The notes: generated from the letters alone by a model not told the origin. A DNA stretch of 64,000 nucleotides from Xanthocytophaga flava (GCA_030068525.1 JASJOS010000004.1:558001-622000); one strand, 5' to 3'; counted from the stretch's first letter, positions 1 through 10,700 are shown. Numbers and translations: made by a program.

Positions 1-2029
1 ACCAGGTTTCAGCATCATAACGAGCTTTATTGTATGCCCACTCATTTTCCTGAACAGTACCTCCGGTTGCATACACAAATACCATCTGGTTATTAAATGG
101 TTCTTTGAATGTTCCATTTCTGTGAGGTCCTTTCTGTATTGTTTTGATAGCATCTGCCTTTGTCCATGATGCACCTTTAGACAGATACAGTTGCTCGTTG
201 CTTTGTTTTACAATGTAGTTTATAACGGGCAGGCTATCCAGTGTAATGTGTACAGTATCCCCTTGTTTAAAATCAGCCAGATCCAGTTTCAGTAAAGCGA
301 TGTTTTCTGTAATACCTGAAATTTTATGACTGGCTTTGTTGCGTTGTAACTGAATACGGCTATATTTTAATGACTGGTTTTGCTGTACAATCGTTGCCCA
401 ACGCATCGTAGCAGAGATCGCAGGATTGGCAGTCGTAAAATCAATTACATTGGTTGCACTGTCTACCGGAATTTTATGCCACTTGAAGAAATCGAAAATA
501 GGCTTCCAGTCTACACTTTCGTTGCCATACCAGTGAGAGCCGCCTGGATATTCATAGTAGCTGTAATCTGCATGGAAAGTTCCTAACAGTTTGCGCATTT
601 GACGAGCATAGTCTACAGATACAACCGGATCGGCATCACCATGCAAAATATATATACCCAGTGCTTTGTAGTTAGAAGCCAGTGAAATTACATTACTTGG
701 ATTGCTGGCACGTAGCAACAGATTTTCCATAGGCGTAGCCCCTGATTCGGGAATTTTGCCATCATGTGAGCCATAAGCCGACAATACCGGATACCCTGCA
801 CAAGGAGCAATAGCAGCCCAGTTACCAGGGAAAGTTGCTCCCAGATACCAGGTTCCATGTCCTCCCATTGAATGGCCTGTCAGATAGATATGCTCCGGAT
901 CGGGCTTAAACTCCTGTTTCGCCATTCCAAATACTTCCAGTGCATCCAGACGACCCCAGTCTTCCCAGTTAAATCCTCTCGGACGTCTGTTGGTAGGTGC
1001 AACCAGCACACCCCAGTTTTTAGGTTCATAGGCTCTTGCCTGACCAATAGCCTCTACCCCTGCTCCGTGTACTGACAGGAATAAAGCAGGTGCTTTGCCA
1101 TCTGGCTGTGCCTGTGGTGCTACAGCGTAGTACTGGATACTCCCATCAATCTTACTGGTGAAGGTCTGTATGTATTGTTCACCAGCACCTGTAGCACTAA
1201 GTTTTATTTCTTTCTCATCCCACACTTTTCCTTTTACCTGCAAGTTCACTTTCACAGGGTATTCTCCCTTTTGTTGAATGCCAGTTGCATTTATTCTGAA
1301 ACCCACCTTTCGTGTAGTTAATGCAGGTACTACAGGTAGTGTAGAGGTATATTCTTTTCCTTGTAGAGAAGTTTTAATTTGAAGATCTTTTAATGGCTGA
1401 GCAGTAGTATTAACAACCACCATAGCCCCCCATAGCTGATCATTTGTCTTGCCATGAACAATATGAGGCAATGTCATATCTTCTGTGCTCAATGCAACGG
1501 CCTTATCCGGAAAAGTCAACTTGGCCGTTATGCCCTGATAACGAGAAAAAGAAGCAGTCCGAACCAGTATTTCGTTCAGACCTTTTTTCAACACGACAGG
1601 TATGTACATCCAGCCGGAAGCATAGGCATCACCTCCATGAGGAGCACCATTAAAATACAGCATGCTATGTCCGCTTACATTCAGTATCGCTGTCTTTGCT
1701 TCATTGGCAGTATAGGTCAGATATAAATATCCATCCTGTGCCAGTCCTGCTTTGAACTTACTCTCCTGGTCTGTTTTGATAGCTTGCCAGGTAACAGGCT
1801 TTCCATCCTTATCTGTCAGCACAGTTTGTCCGGCAGCAGGTGTTTTTAGTTCATTCCGAAACAACAGATAGGTTAATTGATCGGTGTAAAGTGCTTCACG
1901 GCCATAATGATGACAGGGACCAGCAATCAATCCCTCTGAAAAGGTGTAAGTTTGTTGAGCAAAAACAGGATTACCAAACAACAGTAGTCCGATAATCATA
2001 CAGCTCCATACGAAAGATAATTTATGCAT
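1..2029 (-). CDS. Secreted alpha/beta-hydrolase (esterase / S9-like), 3' end outside window
   Basis: This gene enters from the right at an ATG at 2029 and stays open to the left window edge, so about 676 residues are visible and the C-terminus is missing. The product begins with a signal peptide ending in a VFAQ-type cleavage site. The N-terminal part looks like a beta-sandwich, followed by an alpha/beta-hydrolase domain. The nucleophile elbow reads GHSMGG with Ser387; a later HGDADPV segment supplies the likely Asp and GGSHW the likely His. Such proteins are secreted carbohydrate esterases or prolyl-oligopeptidase relatives; the substrate cannot be told. It starts 51 bp after the GH35 gene on the same strand, which suggests co-transcription and a role in trimming acyl groups from the same glycan. 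Confidence 0.85.
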   Translation of the reverse strand, partial: MHKLSFVWSCMIIGLLLFGNPVFAQQTYTFSEGLIAGPCHHYGREALYTDQLTYLLFRNELKTPAAGQTVLTDKDGKPVTWQAIKTDQESKFKAGLAQDGYLYLTYTANEAKTAILNVSGHSMLYFNGAPHGGDAYASGWMYIPVVLKKGLNEILVRTASFSRYQGITAKLTFPDKAVALSTEDMTLPHIVHGKTNDQLWGAMVVVNTTAQPLKDLQIKTSLQGKEYTSTLPVVPALTTRKVGFRINATGIQQKGEYPVKVNLQVKGKVWDEKEIKLSATGAGEQYIQTFTSKIDGSIQYYAVAPQAQPDGKAPALFLSVHGAGVEAIGQARAYEPKNWGVLVAPTNRRPRGFNWEDWGRLDALEVFGMAKQEFKPDPEHIYLTGHSMGGHGTWYLGATFPGNWAAIAPCAGYPVLSAYGSHDGKIPESGATPMENLLLRASNPSNVISLASNYKALGIYILHGDADPVVSVDYARQMRKLLGTFHADYSYYEYPGGSHWYGNESVDWKPIFDFFKWHKIPVDSATNVIDFTTANPAISATMRWATIVQQNQSLKYSRIQLQRNKASHKISGITENIALLKLDLADFKQGDTVHITLDSLPVINYIVKQSNEQLYLSKGASWTKADAIKTIQKGPHRNGTFKEPFNNQMVFVYATGGTVQENEWAYNKARYDAETW

Positions 2030-2080
2030 AGGATATATGGCAAACGATAGATTGGTTAGAATCTAACGGGTTAACACTAA

Positions 2081-3940
2081 TTATTTATCAAGCACAGGCT
2101 TTTCAACCGTTTTAAGAACAGTTTGAGCCACATCGTTTTGTTGTTCAAAGATTACTACTTCATTTTTACCTTTGGTAAGCCAGCAGCCTGGTACATACAA
2201 AGTTTGCTGAGGGCCGGCATTCCAGTAACGCCCCAGGTGATGTCCGTTTATAAAAACAATCCCTTTTCCCCAGCTACTCATATTCAGGAATGTATCCCCT
2301 ATTTTGTCCAGTTCGAAAGTTCCGGTATAGAAGGTAGGCTTACCTATTGTATTTTTGGATGTATATTTTTGCAGATTAGGCACCGACGTAAGTGGCAGGG
2401 AATACATTTGCCAGCTACCAGTAATTTCAAAATCATTGATTAGTACAGGCGAAATAATGCCTTTGGTGTTATTAGGGATCTCTGCCCCATAGTTGATACG
2501 TCCCAGATTTTCCACCAGTATTTCCAGTATACCATTAAACGGTATTGTAACAGGCAGATTATATTTTTTATCCACTCTGTTTAACTCCCCTATTTTCTTA
2601 CCGTTTACATATACAAGTGCATAGTCTCGCAATCCATTCAAATGTAGTGTCCCGGATAGTGGCTGAGTAAATCTCTTGCTATACAACACATACCCATATC
2701 CCTGATTTAAAGCCTCAAATGTCAGTGGAGAATCATTGGATACGGGCTTTATGTCTTTCTTCAGATCAGCCAAATCCACAGTTCGGGAAAGAGGAATATC
2801 AGGAATAGTGATAACAGGAATTTGTGCTGGAATGGCAGGTACAGGATACTTTACGTATTTTTTTATCAACTCCCGCAATGCCATATACTTTGGTGTGGCC
2901 CATCCTGATTCACTTACGGGTGCATCATAGTCATAACTAGTTATATCAGGCTGAATGTCATGTTCTTCATTGTAGTTGGCCCCGGAAGTAAATCCAAAGT
3001 TGGTCCCGCCATGTGCCATATAGAAGTTAAAATGAACTCCATTCTGCAGGTACTTCTCCGTTTGTTTGACTATCTCATCCGTCCCAATCCGAACAAATGG
3101 TTCAGCCCAGTGATCCAGCCAGCCTGGATAAAATTCGGCTACCATATAAGGTCCTTTACCATCGTGGTATTTGTCTACAGTCTTTTTCAGATTGTCTATG
3201 TTTCCTTCTCCATTGGCAGTAGGTAATATACCACTGATAGCACCATCCTCAAACAACCAGCTTCCGTCTGACGTAAAAAATGGTCCTGTAAACCCGGCAC
3301 TGATAAGCATCTGCTGGATGGCTTGGTTATAGGCACGGTGTTGTTCCATAGGAATATCCTGGCGCTGTGACACATACGAACCAAACTCGTTCTCAACCTG
3401 CACCATGACAATAGGTCCTCCTTTGCTTATCTGAAGCGATGACACCTGTTCAGCCAGCTTGTTGATATATACTTTACAGGAGTCTAGGAAAGGTTTGTTA
3501 TTAGTCCGGATTACCAGATCCTTGTTCTTTTGTAACCACCAAGGGTAGCCTCCAAACTCCCATTCTGCACAGGCATAGGGTCCTGGTCTAAGGATAACAT
3601 ACAATCCTTCTTCTTTTGCCAGCTTAATAAATTCTGCCAGGTTGTGGTTTTCTGAAGTAAAGTCCCACACACCGGGAGCCGTATTGTGATAGTTCCAAAA
3701 CACATAGGTTGCTACTGTGTTTAATCCCATAGCTTTCAGCATCTGAAGCCGATGGCGCCAGTAAGGCTTAGGAATACGGGCATAATGCATTTCACCAGAA
3801 TGAATCTGAACAGGCTTTCCCTTATCCAGAAACTGGCCGTTTTTAATTTCAAAAGTTTGCTTTTGGGCATAAATCGGTTTTATCCCCAAAAGGAAAACAG
3901 GTAACAGAATATAGGTAATGATTTTGGAAATAGGCTGCAT
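2081..3940 (-). CDS. Secreted GH35 beta-galactosidase
   Basis: The product is a glycoside hydrolase family 35 enzyme expected to remove terminal beta-galactose from glycans outside the cytoplasm. I chose the ATG at 3940 because it begins a good signal peptide (MQPISKII to YAQ). The reading frame stays open upstream to 4024, but that would add a poor 28-residue extension. The TIM-barrel part carries the GH35 acid/base motif QVENEFGS (Glu185) and the nucleophile in VAEFYPGW (Glu269). The C-terminal half holds the jelly-roll domains usual for bacterial GH35, and the length (619 aa) is typical. It lies upstream of the esterase gene in a likely two-gene operon and is separated from the susD gene by a strong terminator. 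Confidence 0.93.
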   Translation of the reverse strand: MQPISKIITYILLPVFLLGIKPIYAQKQTFEIKNGQFLDKGKPVQIHSGEMHYARIPKPYWRHRLQMLKAMGLNTVATYVFWNYHNTAPGVWDFTSENHNLAEFIKLAKEEGLYVILRPGPYACAEWEFGGYPWWLQKNKDLVIRTNNKPFLDSCKVYINKLAEQVSSLQISKGGPIVMVQVENEFGSYVSQRQDIPMEQHRAYNQAIQQMLISAGFTGPFFTSDGSWLFEDGAISGILPTANGEGNIDNLKKTVDKYHDGKGPYMVAEFYPGWLDHWAEPFVRIGTDEIVKQTEKYLQNGVHFNFYMAHGGTNFGFTSGANYNEEHDIQPDITSYDYDAPVSESGWATPKYMALRELIKKYVKYPVPAIPAQIPVITIPDIPLSRTVDLADLKKDIKPVSNDSPLTFEALNQGYGYVLYSKRFTQPLSGTLHLNGLRDYALVYVNGKKIGELNRVDKKYNLPVTIPFNGILEILVENLGRINYGAEIPNNTKGIISPVLINDFEITGSWQMYSLPLTSVPNLQKYTSKNTIGKPTFYTGTFELDKIGDTFLNMSSWGKGIVFINGHHLGRYWNAGPQQTLYVPGCWLTKGKNEVVIFEQQNDVAQTVLKTVEKPVLDK

Positions 3941-4103
3941 CGAAATAAGAAGAGACAATGCGCAGTTGAAAACAGATAAATACTGCTGCGTAAAATATAA
4001 GAAGGAACTTTTCAATACAGGCAATAAATCAGGGTTACTCTTCTGATTATTTACAAAGTGACACTCTATCTTTCAAAGGAGAACTACATGGGGTAGAGAA
4101 TAA

Positions 4104-4133
4104 AAGACCCCTTACTGAATAGTAAGGGGTCTT
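4104..4133 (-). terminator. Rho-independent terminator after susD-like gene
   Basis: A perfect 13-bp stem (4104-4116 with 4121-4133) closes a 4-base loop. Read on the minus strand it is followed by TTTTATT. It lies 79 bp past the stop of the SusD-like gene, so it should end the susCD transcript before the GH35 gene. Confidence 0.85.
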
Positions 4134-4211
4134 CAATCTAATCCCCTAGGCATTTGTTATGAACACCCAAATACCTGATAAAAAATTAATTTTCATGCAA
4201 TAGGAAGACTA

Positions 4212-5813
4212 CTATTTATCCCAAAAGATTTTTACAGTAGTAAGATCTTTTGGCTGAACTGCTTTGTAATTCTCTGCGTTATTTGTCTTTTCATTAGAAG
4301 GATATAACAAACGCAAAGGAGGCTGCTCATAACCTGCTAACTTTCCTTCATTAGGAAAACTTAAGGCAGGATATCCTGTTCTACGATATTCAGCCCATGC
4401 CTGTATAGATTGTAAAAATCCAAAATGAAGCCATTTCTGAGTAGCTATTAAAGAAAGGTTCTCAGTTAAGTCACTAGTATAAGCGATAGATGAATTTGTA
4501 ACAAACTCCGTTATAGTTGCGTTATCTGGTTTCGCCACGGTTTTCACGCCTGATGTATTCAGATTGTTCAAATAGTAATAAAACGCAACCGACTGGCTAA
4601 CAGCTGTTTCATAAGCAGATTTTGCATTAGCACGACTACCCCAACGCTCATACGCTTCTGCTTTCAAGAAATTAACTTCAGGCGCTGTCATCACAATACC
4701 AGGTAATGAAGTGTTTAATAAAAATGTAGCAGAATCCAGTGTTGAATATTTTGAAAATTCTTTTGCTTGCGTCTCTTCCGGAAAATCAACAGGCATAGCT
4801 TTATATTCCGTATTTGGAGTAAATACGTTATTTGCTGTAACTCCAAATTTATCAAACATTACTGGAATACGTGGATCATTTGAAGGTAACATGATATCAT
4901 TCAACATAGCATCTGGAGCGTTTCGGCTAGATAACTCCGTCAATGCAGCCCATAAGTTACTGGTATAGTTAGTCAAAGGTCTAATTAAAACATCAGTATT
5001 AGCTGGATTATACCCATCAGTTCCATCGATTAAAGGATATTTAGCCGGATCACTTAGGATCTGGAGTATTTTTTCCTTTGCAATAGTTTCATTAAGAGTA
5101 GATTCAGTTGAACTTGATGCCCGCATTAGTAAACGTAAACGCAGAGAGTTAGCATAACGCTCCCACTTATCCAGATTTCCATTCAGTAATATATCAGCAC
5201 GATTAAAATTAGTATTTACTTGAGCTGTACTAAAGAACGTTGCTGCAGATTCTAATCCAGATATAAACTCATTATAAAGAGCTACCTGATCATCAAATTT
5301 CGGATTTACAATGGTACTACTTGACTGAAGGCTACCAGCTTCGCTAAAGGGAATATCACCCCACAAATCCACCATCTGAGATGCCTGGTCATACAAAACC
5401 ACTTTGGCAGCATTCATAAATACATCTTGACTGGCTTTCTCCTCAACACTGAGTTTATTATATGTAGCCTCCATTGATCTATAAAGTGCAATCATACCAG
5501 CACCAGTACCACTTGGATAATAGAAATCTCTCCAGTACTGTCCTAAATAATTATCACTTGGTTGATAAACCGAAGTACTATTCGAAAAGAAGCTTGTCTG
5601 GCTATATACTGCAGTTTGCGGCAGCAGAAAGGTTCTTACATTCCAATACGAAGGTCTGATACGATCGCTATTAAGCATGGAAGTGAAAAAACCAGAAATA
5701 CTAACATTAGCGGTCTTATCAGGATTGAAATATTTATCTTCCAGCTCTTTCTCACATCCGCTGAATGCTAAAAGGGAACAAAATATACCTGATATAACTA
5801 TAAATTTCTTCAT
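4212..5813 (-). CDS. SusD/RagB-like outer-membrane lipoprotein (SusD_2 type)
   Basis: This 533-residue protein has a lipoprotein signal peptide with a lipobox ending at Cys20 (LAFSGC). It therefore should be anchored on the outer membrane, where SusD-type proteins form the lid over a SusC channel and bind the glycan. The sequence resembles the SusD_2 subfamily rather than classical SusD. Helical TPR-like stretches occur in the middle and the C-terminal third, with VNFLKAEAYERWG near residue 380. It begins 23 bp after the SusC gene stop, the standard susC-susD order. The family assignment is firm, but the bound ligand is not visible from sequence. Confidence 0.9.
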   Translation of the reverse strand: MKKFIVISGIFCSLLAFSGCEKELEDKYFNPDKTANVSISGFFTSMLNSDRIRPSYWNVRTFLLPQTAVYSQTSFFSNSTSVYQPSDNYLGQYWRDFYYPSGTGAGMIALYRSMEATYNKLSVEEKASQDVFMNAAKVVLYDQASQMVDLWGDIPFSEAGSLQSSSTIVNPKFDDQVALYNEFISGLESAATFFSTAQVNTNFNRADILLNGNLDKWERYANSLRLRLLMRASSSTESTLNETIAKEKILQILSDPAKYPLIDGTDGYNPANTDVLIRPLTNYTSNLWAALTELSSRNAPDAMLNDIMLPSNDPRIPVMFDKFGVTANNVFTPNTEYKAMPVDFPEETQAKEFSKYSTLDSATFLLNTSLPGIVMTAPEVNFLKAEAYERWGSRANAKSAYETAVSQSVAFYYYLNNLNTSGVKTVAKPDNATITEFVTNSSIAYTSDLTENLSLIATQKWLHFGFLQSIQAWAEYRRTGYPALSFPNEGKLAGYEQPPLRLLYPSNEKTNNAENYKAVQPKDLTTVKIFWDK

Positions 5814-5836
5814 AAGAATCTAATTAGTTTTTCATA

Positions 5837-8800
5837 TTAAAAATTGGCATTGATAGAAAATCCTAGGCTTCGTGTAGGAGCAGAAGATCCTAAATCTACA
5901 CCTTGAGACCACCACTTATTCCCAACAGGAGCTTCCGGATCTACATTTTCCAGTGTTTTCCATATGTAGAATAAATTCCGACCAATTACAGACACTCGCA
6001 GATTATTCAAATGCAATTTGTCAGAAACTCTTGATGGAATACGATAGCTTAATGTAGCTTCACGCATTTTTATATAACTATTGTCATATACAGCACCTTT
6101 TTCATTCCATGCATTATCACCACCTGCAAAAGTAATCCGATAATAAGCAGCAGCTCCAATTACTTTCTCATTAGGAAGTCCTGTCTTTTCATTGACACCT
6201 TCTAATAAAACACCATCATCATGAACTTTCCCATCAACAGGATCTGTAAATGTTAACCCCCCATGTGCACCATCTCTATATTGAAGTGTAGTTTCATACA
6301 ATCCCGCAGATGTGCCATATTTTAGAGGATTAGATACCATTTGTCCACCAAAACGATAGTCAATTGTAAAGTCAAGTACAAAATTTTTGTATGATAATGT
6401 GTTAGAAAAACCACCAATTGCTTTCGGCATGATATTACCTACTTTTTCATATCTAGATTTATCTGTTATATAATAACCATTATCACTTATCAATAAATTT
6501 CCCTTCTCATCTCTTTTTCTTGGATAAACGTAGATATTACCTAACTGCTCTCCCGGTCTGCTCGCTATTAATATTTCAGAAGAAGACTCATAAGAAATAT
6601 ATTGAGTTATTCCTCCTTTTAAAGAAAGGAGTTTAGTTCTATTGAAAGCATAATTTAAACGTGTATTCCATTTGAAGCTTCCTATCGATACAGGTGTTGC
6701 ACTAAGAGCAACCTCAATCCCTTTACTTCCTACATCACCCGCGTTTACAATTTGACCAGGGGCGCCTACAGAAGGAGCTGTAGTTAAATTTAAGATCTGA
6801 TCTTTTATTGTATTAGAATAGTAACTAACATCTACTCCGAATAAATCTCTGAAGAAGCGCGTTTCCAACCCTATCTCTGTTTCATACTTGTTTTCTGGCT
6901 TCAACAACTCATTCCCATAATCTCCTGATAAATTAAGGATAGGAACAGATCCTCCTGGAACCTGAATGGACTGTTGTACATATGAAATGTTTGATGCATA
7001 CATAGGAGATGCATTACCAACAATACCATAGGAAGCTCTCAACTTTCCATAACTTACAGCTGCTGGTAATTTTGCAACATCTGTAAATATAAAGCTTGCA
7101 TTAACTGAAGGATAGAAATATGTATTATTAGCAACAGGCAATGTTGAAGAATATTCCTTTCTAGCTGTAGCTTCTAAGAATAGATAGTTACGATAACTCA
7201 AATTCAATATTCCCAAATATGCATACTTTAACATTTCCTTACGAGTTACAGTAGTTTTTGCCAAAGCATAGGAGTTTGAGATACTAAACCAGTTTTCAGC
7301 AACTAAACCTCCCTGGGTTTCAGACACCTGGTCTTTATAAGATTCTCTTCTGGACTGAAAGCCACCACTTATAGAGAAATCCAGATCTTCTCCCAATTTA
7401 TTAGAATAAGTTACCAATGCATCACCATATAAGATAGAGTACAATCCTTTTGATGTTGAGAAACTACCAGTACTTTGAGTAGGGCTATTATAAAGTGTTG
7501 GAATTGTGTTGTGTCTCTTGTCATCAATATTTAAACTAGTATTATCATTTCCAATACGTCCTCTTACTTTTAAGTGATCAACAATATCCCAATTTAAAGT
7601 AGCACTGGAAAGCAATCTGTTCTCTGTTTCATCATAGCTATTCCGTAACTGATTCCAATAAAACTCCATTAACTCAGTAGCTCTGATTGCATAAGGGAAT
7701 GCACCAGGATAGCCACTGTTAATAGTTGAATATTTATAACCATCACTTGTTTGGTATTTTTCTCTCACCAGACTCATATCTTCTGTGCGACTAAAATATC
7801 CATTATAGGCACCTAAAACCTGACCTAACAAATAAGCACGATTATGGGTTAGAGTATTCATATAGTTTACAACCACATCTGCACTTAGTTTATTGGAAAG
7901 CTTAAGAGTACTGTTTAAGTTAAAGGTATTCCGCTGTTGTTTATTACCAGGATTAGTTCCTTTATAATCTAATCGCGTAGCGGACAAACGATAATTTAAT
8001 TTTTCAGTCTGATTGGAAACACTCATATTTAAATTTGAGCTGAATCCATTATCATAAACATCTCTGTAGTTATTAGGACGAGCTGAGAATTTACGAATAG
8101 AACCATCCCACCAAAGAACATCTCTTCCATCCATTTTAGGACCAAACTGTCCATATGCTCTAAAGTAGGGTCTGAAGCCACCAGGAGAGTTTGCATCGAC
8201 AATCCAACCTTCAGCAGTAGCACCATTGGAAATATTTATAGCTCTTTCATATCCAGGTCCGTATGTATTTTGAAACTTAGGCAGGAAAGCTACACGTTCA
8301 GAAGTAATATTGTAGTTTAAGTCTACACCCAGTCCTTTTGCCTTTGAGCCTTTTTTGGTAGTAATAACAATTACACCACTAGCTGCATCTGATCCATATA
8401 ATGCAGTTGCACTAGCTCCCTTTAATATAGACATGCTTTCAATATCAGCGGGATTGATATCCAAAATACCGTTCCCTCTAATACGTTGATCATCCCAATA
8501 GTTATTATTATTGGCACCAGCACTACCATTCTGTCCGTCATTCCGAATCACAACACCATCTACAACATATAATGGTTGTTGGTTATAATTCAAGGAGTTA
8601 ATACCACGAATCTGAACATTGACAGCACTCCCAGAACCACCAGGTGCTGTAGTAATCTTAACACCAGCAGCTTTTCCATACAAAGCAGAAGCAAAATTAG
8701 TATTACCACTTTTGGTAATTTGTTCAGCATTGATCGTGCTTACAGAATACCCTACCGCTTTTTCTTCTTTTTTAATACCCATCGCAGTTACAACAACTTC

Positions 8801-9526
8801 ATTCAAAGACATAATGTCTGGAAGTAGAGTAACATTGATAGTATTTTGATTATTAACGGGTACTTCTTCTGTTATATATCCTACGAATGAAAATACAAGT
8901 GTGCCTGTGCCTTCAGGTATAACGATAGCATACTTTCCTTCCGAATCTGTTATAGTTCCATTGGTAGTTCCTTTTAATGAAACACTAACACCTGGCAATC
9001 CCTCACCCTTATCATCTTTTATCTGACCTTTTATTTCAAAAGCGACAACAGAGCTAATAGAGTTAACAGGGCCTGCAAGGGCAGAGCTATTTACAAATCC
9101 CATGTTCGCCATACTATTATATGGCAAATTATCATTTCCTTTTCCGGAAGCGTCAGTTTGTGTTTTTTCTTTCTTAAGATAAATTATATAAGAATGGTTG
9201 TTATTCTTTTCGAATGTAAGTTTATGCGGAGTTAACAGGCCATTCAGTATCTGGTCCAAGTCTCTGGACTGAATCTCCTTTTTATCAAGAGATACTGACT
9301 TTCCTTTTAGTACTTTAGGATTGTAATCAAAAATAACACCATAATCCTTAGATAGTTCTTTTAATACATCTACAAGATCCTGGGACTGATTTTGCTGTGA
9401 GAATCGGTGTGCACTTTGTACGGAGGCTAATGCAATAGGCTGAACTTGCCCAAACATAGGCAGTGCAGACCCGACAAAGAACGACCCATAAACAAATGTT
9501 CGGAGCCGGAGTAGGTTTTTCCTCAT
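5837..9526 (-). CDS. SusC/RagA TonB-linked receptor with STN signalling domain
   Basis: This 1229-residue outer-membrane protein imports glycan fragments with energy from TonB. A signal peptide ends near residue 27 (FGQ). It is followed by an STN domain (about 45-118), a carboxypeptidase-regulatory-like beta-sandwich (about 163-235), a TonB-box-like LNEVVVTAMG at 241-250, the plug with LYVVDGVVI near 319, and a 22-strand-type barrel ending in a C-terminal Phe. The STN domain is what FecA-type receptors use to contact a FecR anti-sigma factor, and a fecR gene lies 98 bp upstream on the same strand. Together they predict transport-coupled signalling. The following gene is its SusD partner. Confidence 0.95.
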   Translation of the reverse strand: MRKNLLRLRTFVYGSFFVGSALPMFGQVQPIALASVQSAHRFSQQNQSQDLVDVLKELSKDYGVIFDYNPKVLKGKSVSLDKKEIQSRDLDQILNGLLTPHKLTFEKNNNHSYIIYLKKEKTQTDASGKGNDNLPYNSMANMGFVNSSALAGPVNSISSVVAFEIKGQIKDDKGEGLPGVSVSLKGTTNGTITDSEGKYAIVIPEGTGTLVFSFVGYITEEVPVNNQNTINVTLLPDIMSLNEVVVTAMGIKKEEKAVGYSVSTINAEQITKSGNTNFASALYGKAAGVKITTAPGGSGSAVNVQIRGINSLNYNQQPLYVVDGVVIRNDGQNGSAGANNNNYWDDQRIRGNGILDINPADIESMSILKGASATALYGSDAASGVIVITTKKGSKAKGLGVDLNYNITSERVAFLPKFQNTYGPGYERAINISNGATAEGWIVDANSPGGFRPYFRAYGQFGPKMDGRDVLWWDGSIRKFSARPNNYRDVYDNGFSSNLNMSVSNQTEKLNYRLSATRLDYKGTNPGNKQQRNTFNLNSTLKLSNKLSADVVVNYMNTLTHNRAYLLGQVLGAYNGYFSRTEDMSLVREKYQTSDGYKYSTINSGYPGAFPYAIRATELMEFYWNQLRNSYDETENRLLSSATLNWDIVDHLKVRGRIGNDNTSLNIDDKRHNTIPTLYNSPTQSTGSFSTSKGLYSILYGDALVTYSNKLGEDLDFSISGGFQSRRESYKDQVSETQGGLVAENWFSISNSYALAKTTVTRKEMLKYAYLGILNLSYRNYLFLEATARKEYSSTLPVANNTYFYPSVNASFIFTDVAKLPAAVSYGKLRASYGIVGNASPMYASNISYVQQSIQVPGGSVPILNLSGDYGNELLKPENKYETEIGLETRFFRDLFGVDVSYYSNTIKDQILNLTTAPSVGAPGQIVNAGDVGSKGIEVALSATPVSIGSFKWNTRLNYAFNRTKLLSLKGGITQYISYESSSEILIASRPGEQLGNIYVYPRKRDEKGNLLISDNGYYITDKSRYEKVGNIMPKAIGGFSNTLSYKNFVLDFTIDYRFGGQMVSNPLKYGTSAGLYETTLQYRDGAHGGLTFTDPVDGKVHDDGVLLEGVNEKTGLPNEKVIGAAAYYRITFAGGDNAWNEKGAVYDNSYIKMREATLSYRIPSRVSDKLHLNNLRVSVIGRNLFYIWKTLENVDPEAPVGNKWWSQGVDLGSSAPTRSLGFSINANF

Positions 9527-9567
9527 GAAAATTGCAATTTGGGGGTGAATTAAAATAAACTAATTTC

Positions 9568-9618
9568 AGCTGTCTATGCTCTGTAGTTACTGGTACTAAC
9601 TGCAAATGCAAGACAGCT
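9568..9618 (-). promoter_or_regulatory. Nested inverted repeat between fecR and susC
   Basis: The fecR-susC spacer holds an outer inverted repeat (AGCTGTCT at 9568-9575 with AGACAGCT at 9611-9618) that encloses a second one (AGTTA at 9585-9589 with TAACT at 9597-9601). No U-run follows, so a normal terminator is unlikely. It may be a leader structure that sets susC expression relative to fecR. Confidence 0.35.
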
Positions 9619-9624
9619 TTTTCT

Positions 9625-10584
9625 TTAATAGATTATATAGTGGTTATCTTGTTTGGTTATTTTCGTTTGATATAATTTTTCAAATTTTTCAAACAATTGA
9701 TCTACTGAATCTGCCGGAACCGACCCTGTAAACAACTCTTTCTTTAAAGAAGTATCACGAAACTCAACTTCAATACCATAACTATCATGAAGCTGGTTTG
9801 CAATAGAATCCAATGACTCATCCTGATAAAGTAAAAGATTATCTTTCCAGGAAGTAGCTGCTCTAGGATTGGTATTTTGAGGTGTCAATAAAGGACGAGT
9901 GGCAGAATAACTAACCATTTCGCCTGGCTTCATTACATATGCCGACTCCGTATCAGACACTTTTACTTTACCTTCTTGTAATACCACATTTGTGATCCCC
10001 CTGCGATTACTCACATTAAACTTTGTTCCTAAAACCTCTATCTGAAGCTTATCAGGTGTATGAACTATAAACTTTTGATGATTCTTTGTATGCTTTACTG
10101 AAAAATAGGCCTCTCCTTCAATCCATACTTCCCGGTTCTGCTCAGGATTCCAATCAGTTGCATAGCGGATTGAAGAGTTTCCATTTAATACAACTACAGA
10201 CTGATCTGGTAACACTATTTCTCTACGATTTCCAAAAGCAGTTTCTTCAATCTGAAGAGAATTCTTAGTATACATCCATATACTCATCACAGAAACAAGT
10301 AATATAACAATTGCTGCTGCTGCCCAGATCCAGCGATTAGAAGATAATGGGATCACTTTCGCCTCTTCTCCAGCAGCTATATCTTCCTTTGTTTTTATGG
10401 TCTGTAGAATATTCTGATACATGGTATTACCTAAACCTGAATATTCTGTTTCTGAAAGACCTGTTAAAAACTCCTGATCCTCTACTGACTGATTCCAATG
10501 TGCTTCCAGTAAGTCTTTTTCTGCAACAGTTGCGGTCCCGGCTCTTACCTTTCTTATGAGTTCTGTTAATTGTAATGGTTCCAT
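9625..10584 (-). CDS. FecR-family anti-sigma factor
   Basis: The 319-residue product has an N-terminal cytoplasmic anti-sigma segment (1-80). One membrane helix follows (about 85-106, starting WIWAAAAIVILL), then a periplasmic FecR domain (about 115-210, with AEAYFSV-like and LGTKFNVS motifs) and a C-terminal DUF4974-like domain (about 250-319). FecR proteins hold an ECF sigma factor and release it when the STN domain of the partner receptor signals. The neighbours fit: the STN-containing SusC lies directly downstream and the sigma gene begins 153 bp away on the other strand. The gene order is unusual, because sigma and fecR are normally in the same direction. Confidence 0.93.
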   Translation of the reverse strand: MEPLQLTELIRKVRAGTATVAEKDLLEAHWNQSVEDQEFLTGLSETEYSGLGNTMYQNILQTIKTKEDIAAGEEAKVIPLSSNRWIWAAAAIVILLVSVMSIWMYTKNSLQIEETAFGNRREIVLPDQSVVVLNGNSSIRYATDWNPEQNREVWIEGEAYFSVKHTKNHQKFIVHTPDKLQIEVLGTKFNVSNRRGITNVVLQEGKVKVSDTESAYVMKPGEMVSYSATRPLLTPQNTNPRAATSWKDNLLLYQDESLDSIANQLHDSYGIEVEFRDTSLKKELFTGSVPADSVDQLFEKFEKLYQTKITKQDNHYIIY

Positions 10585-10692
10585 CGAATATTAGGTTATG
10601 TATGTAAGTAGGACAACTTTAAATTTACCCTAAAGCCCAAAGCATAATTTTCTATCTTTTTTTTCAAAAAACAGAAAACAGTTTTTTTTTTA

Positions 10693-10700
10693 TATATTTG
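10693..10700 (+). promoter_or_regulatory. TAnnTTTG -7 promoter box of ECF sigma gene
   Basis: TATATTTG matches the Bacteroidota primary-sigma -7 consensus TAnnTTTG exactly and lies 37 bp before the sigma gene ATG. A T-run sits just upstream. No clear -33 TTTG box is visible, so the call rests on the -7 box and its position. Confidence 0.55.
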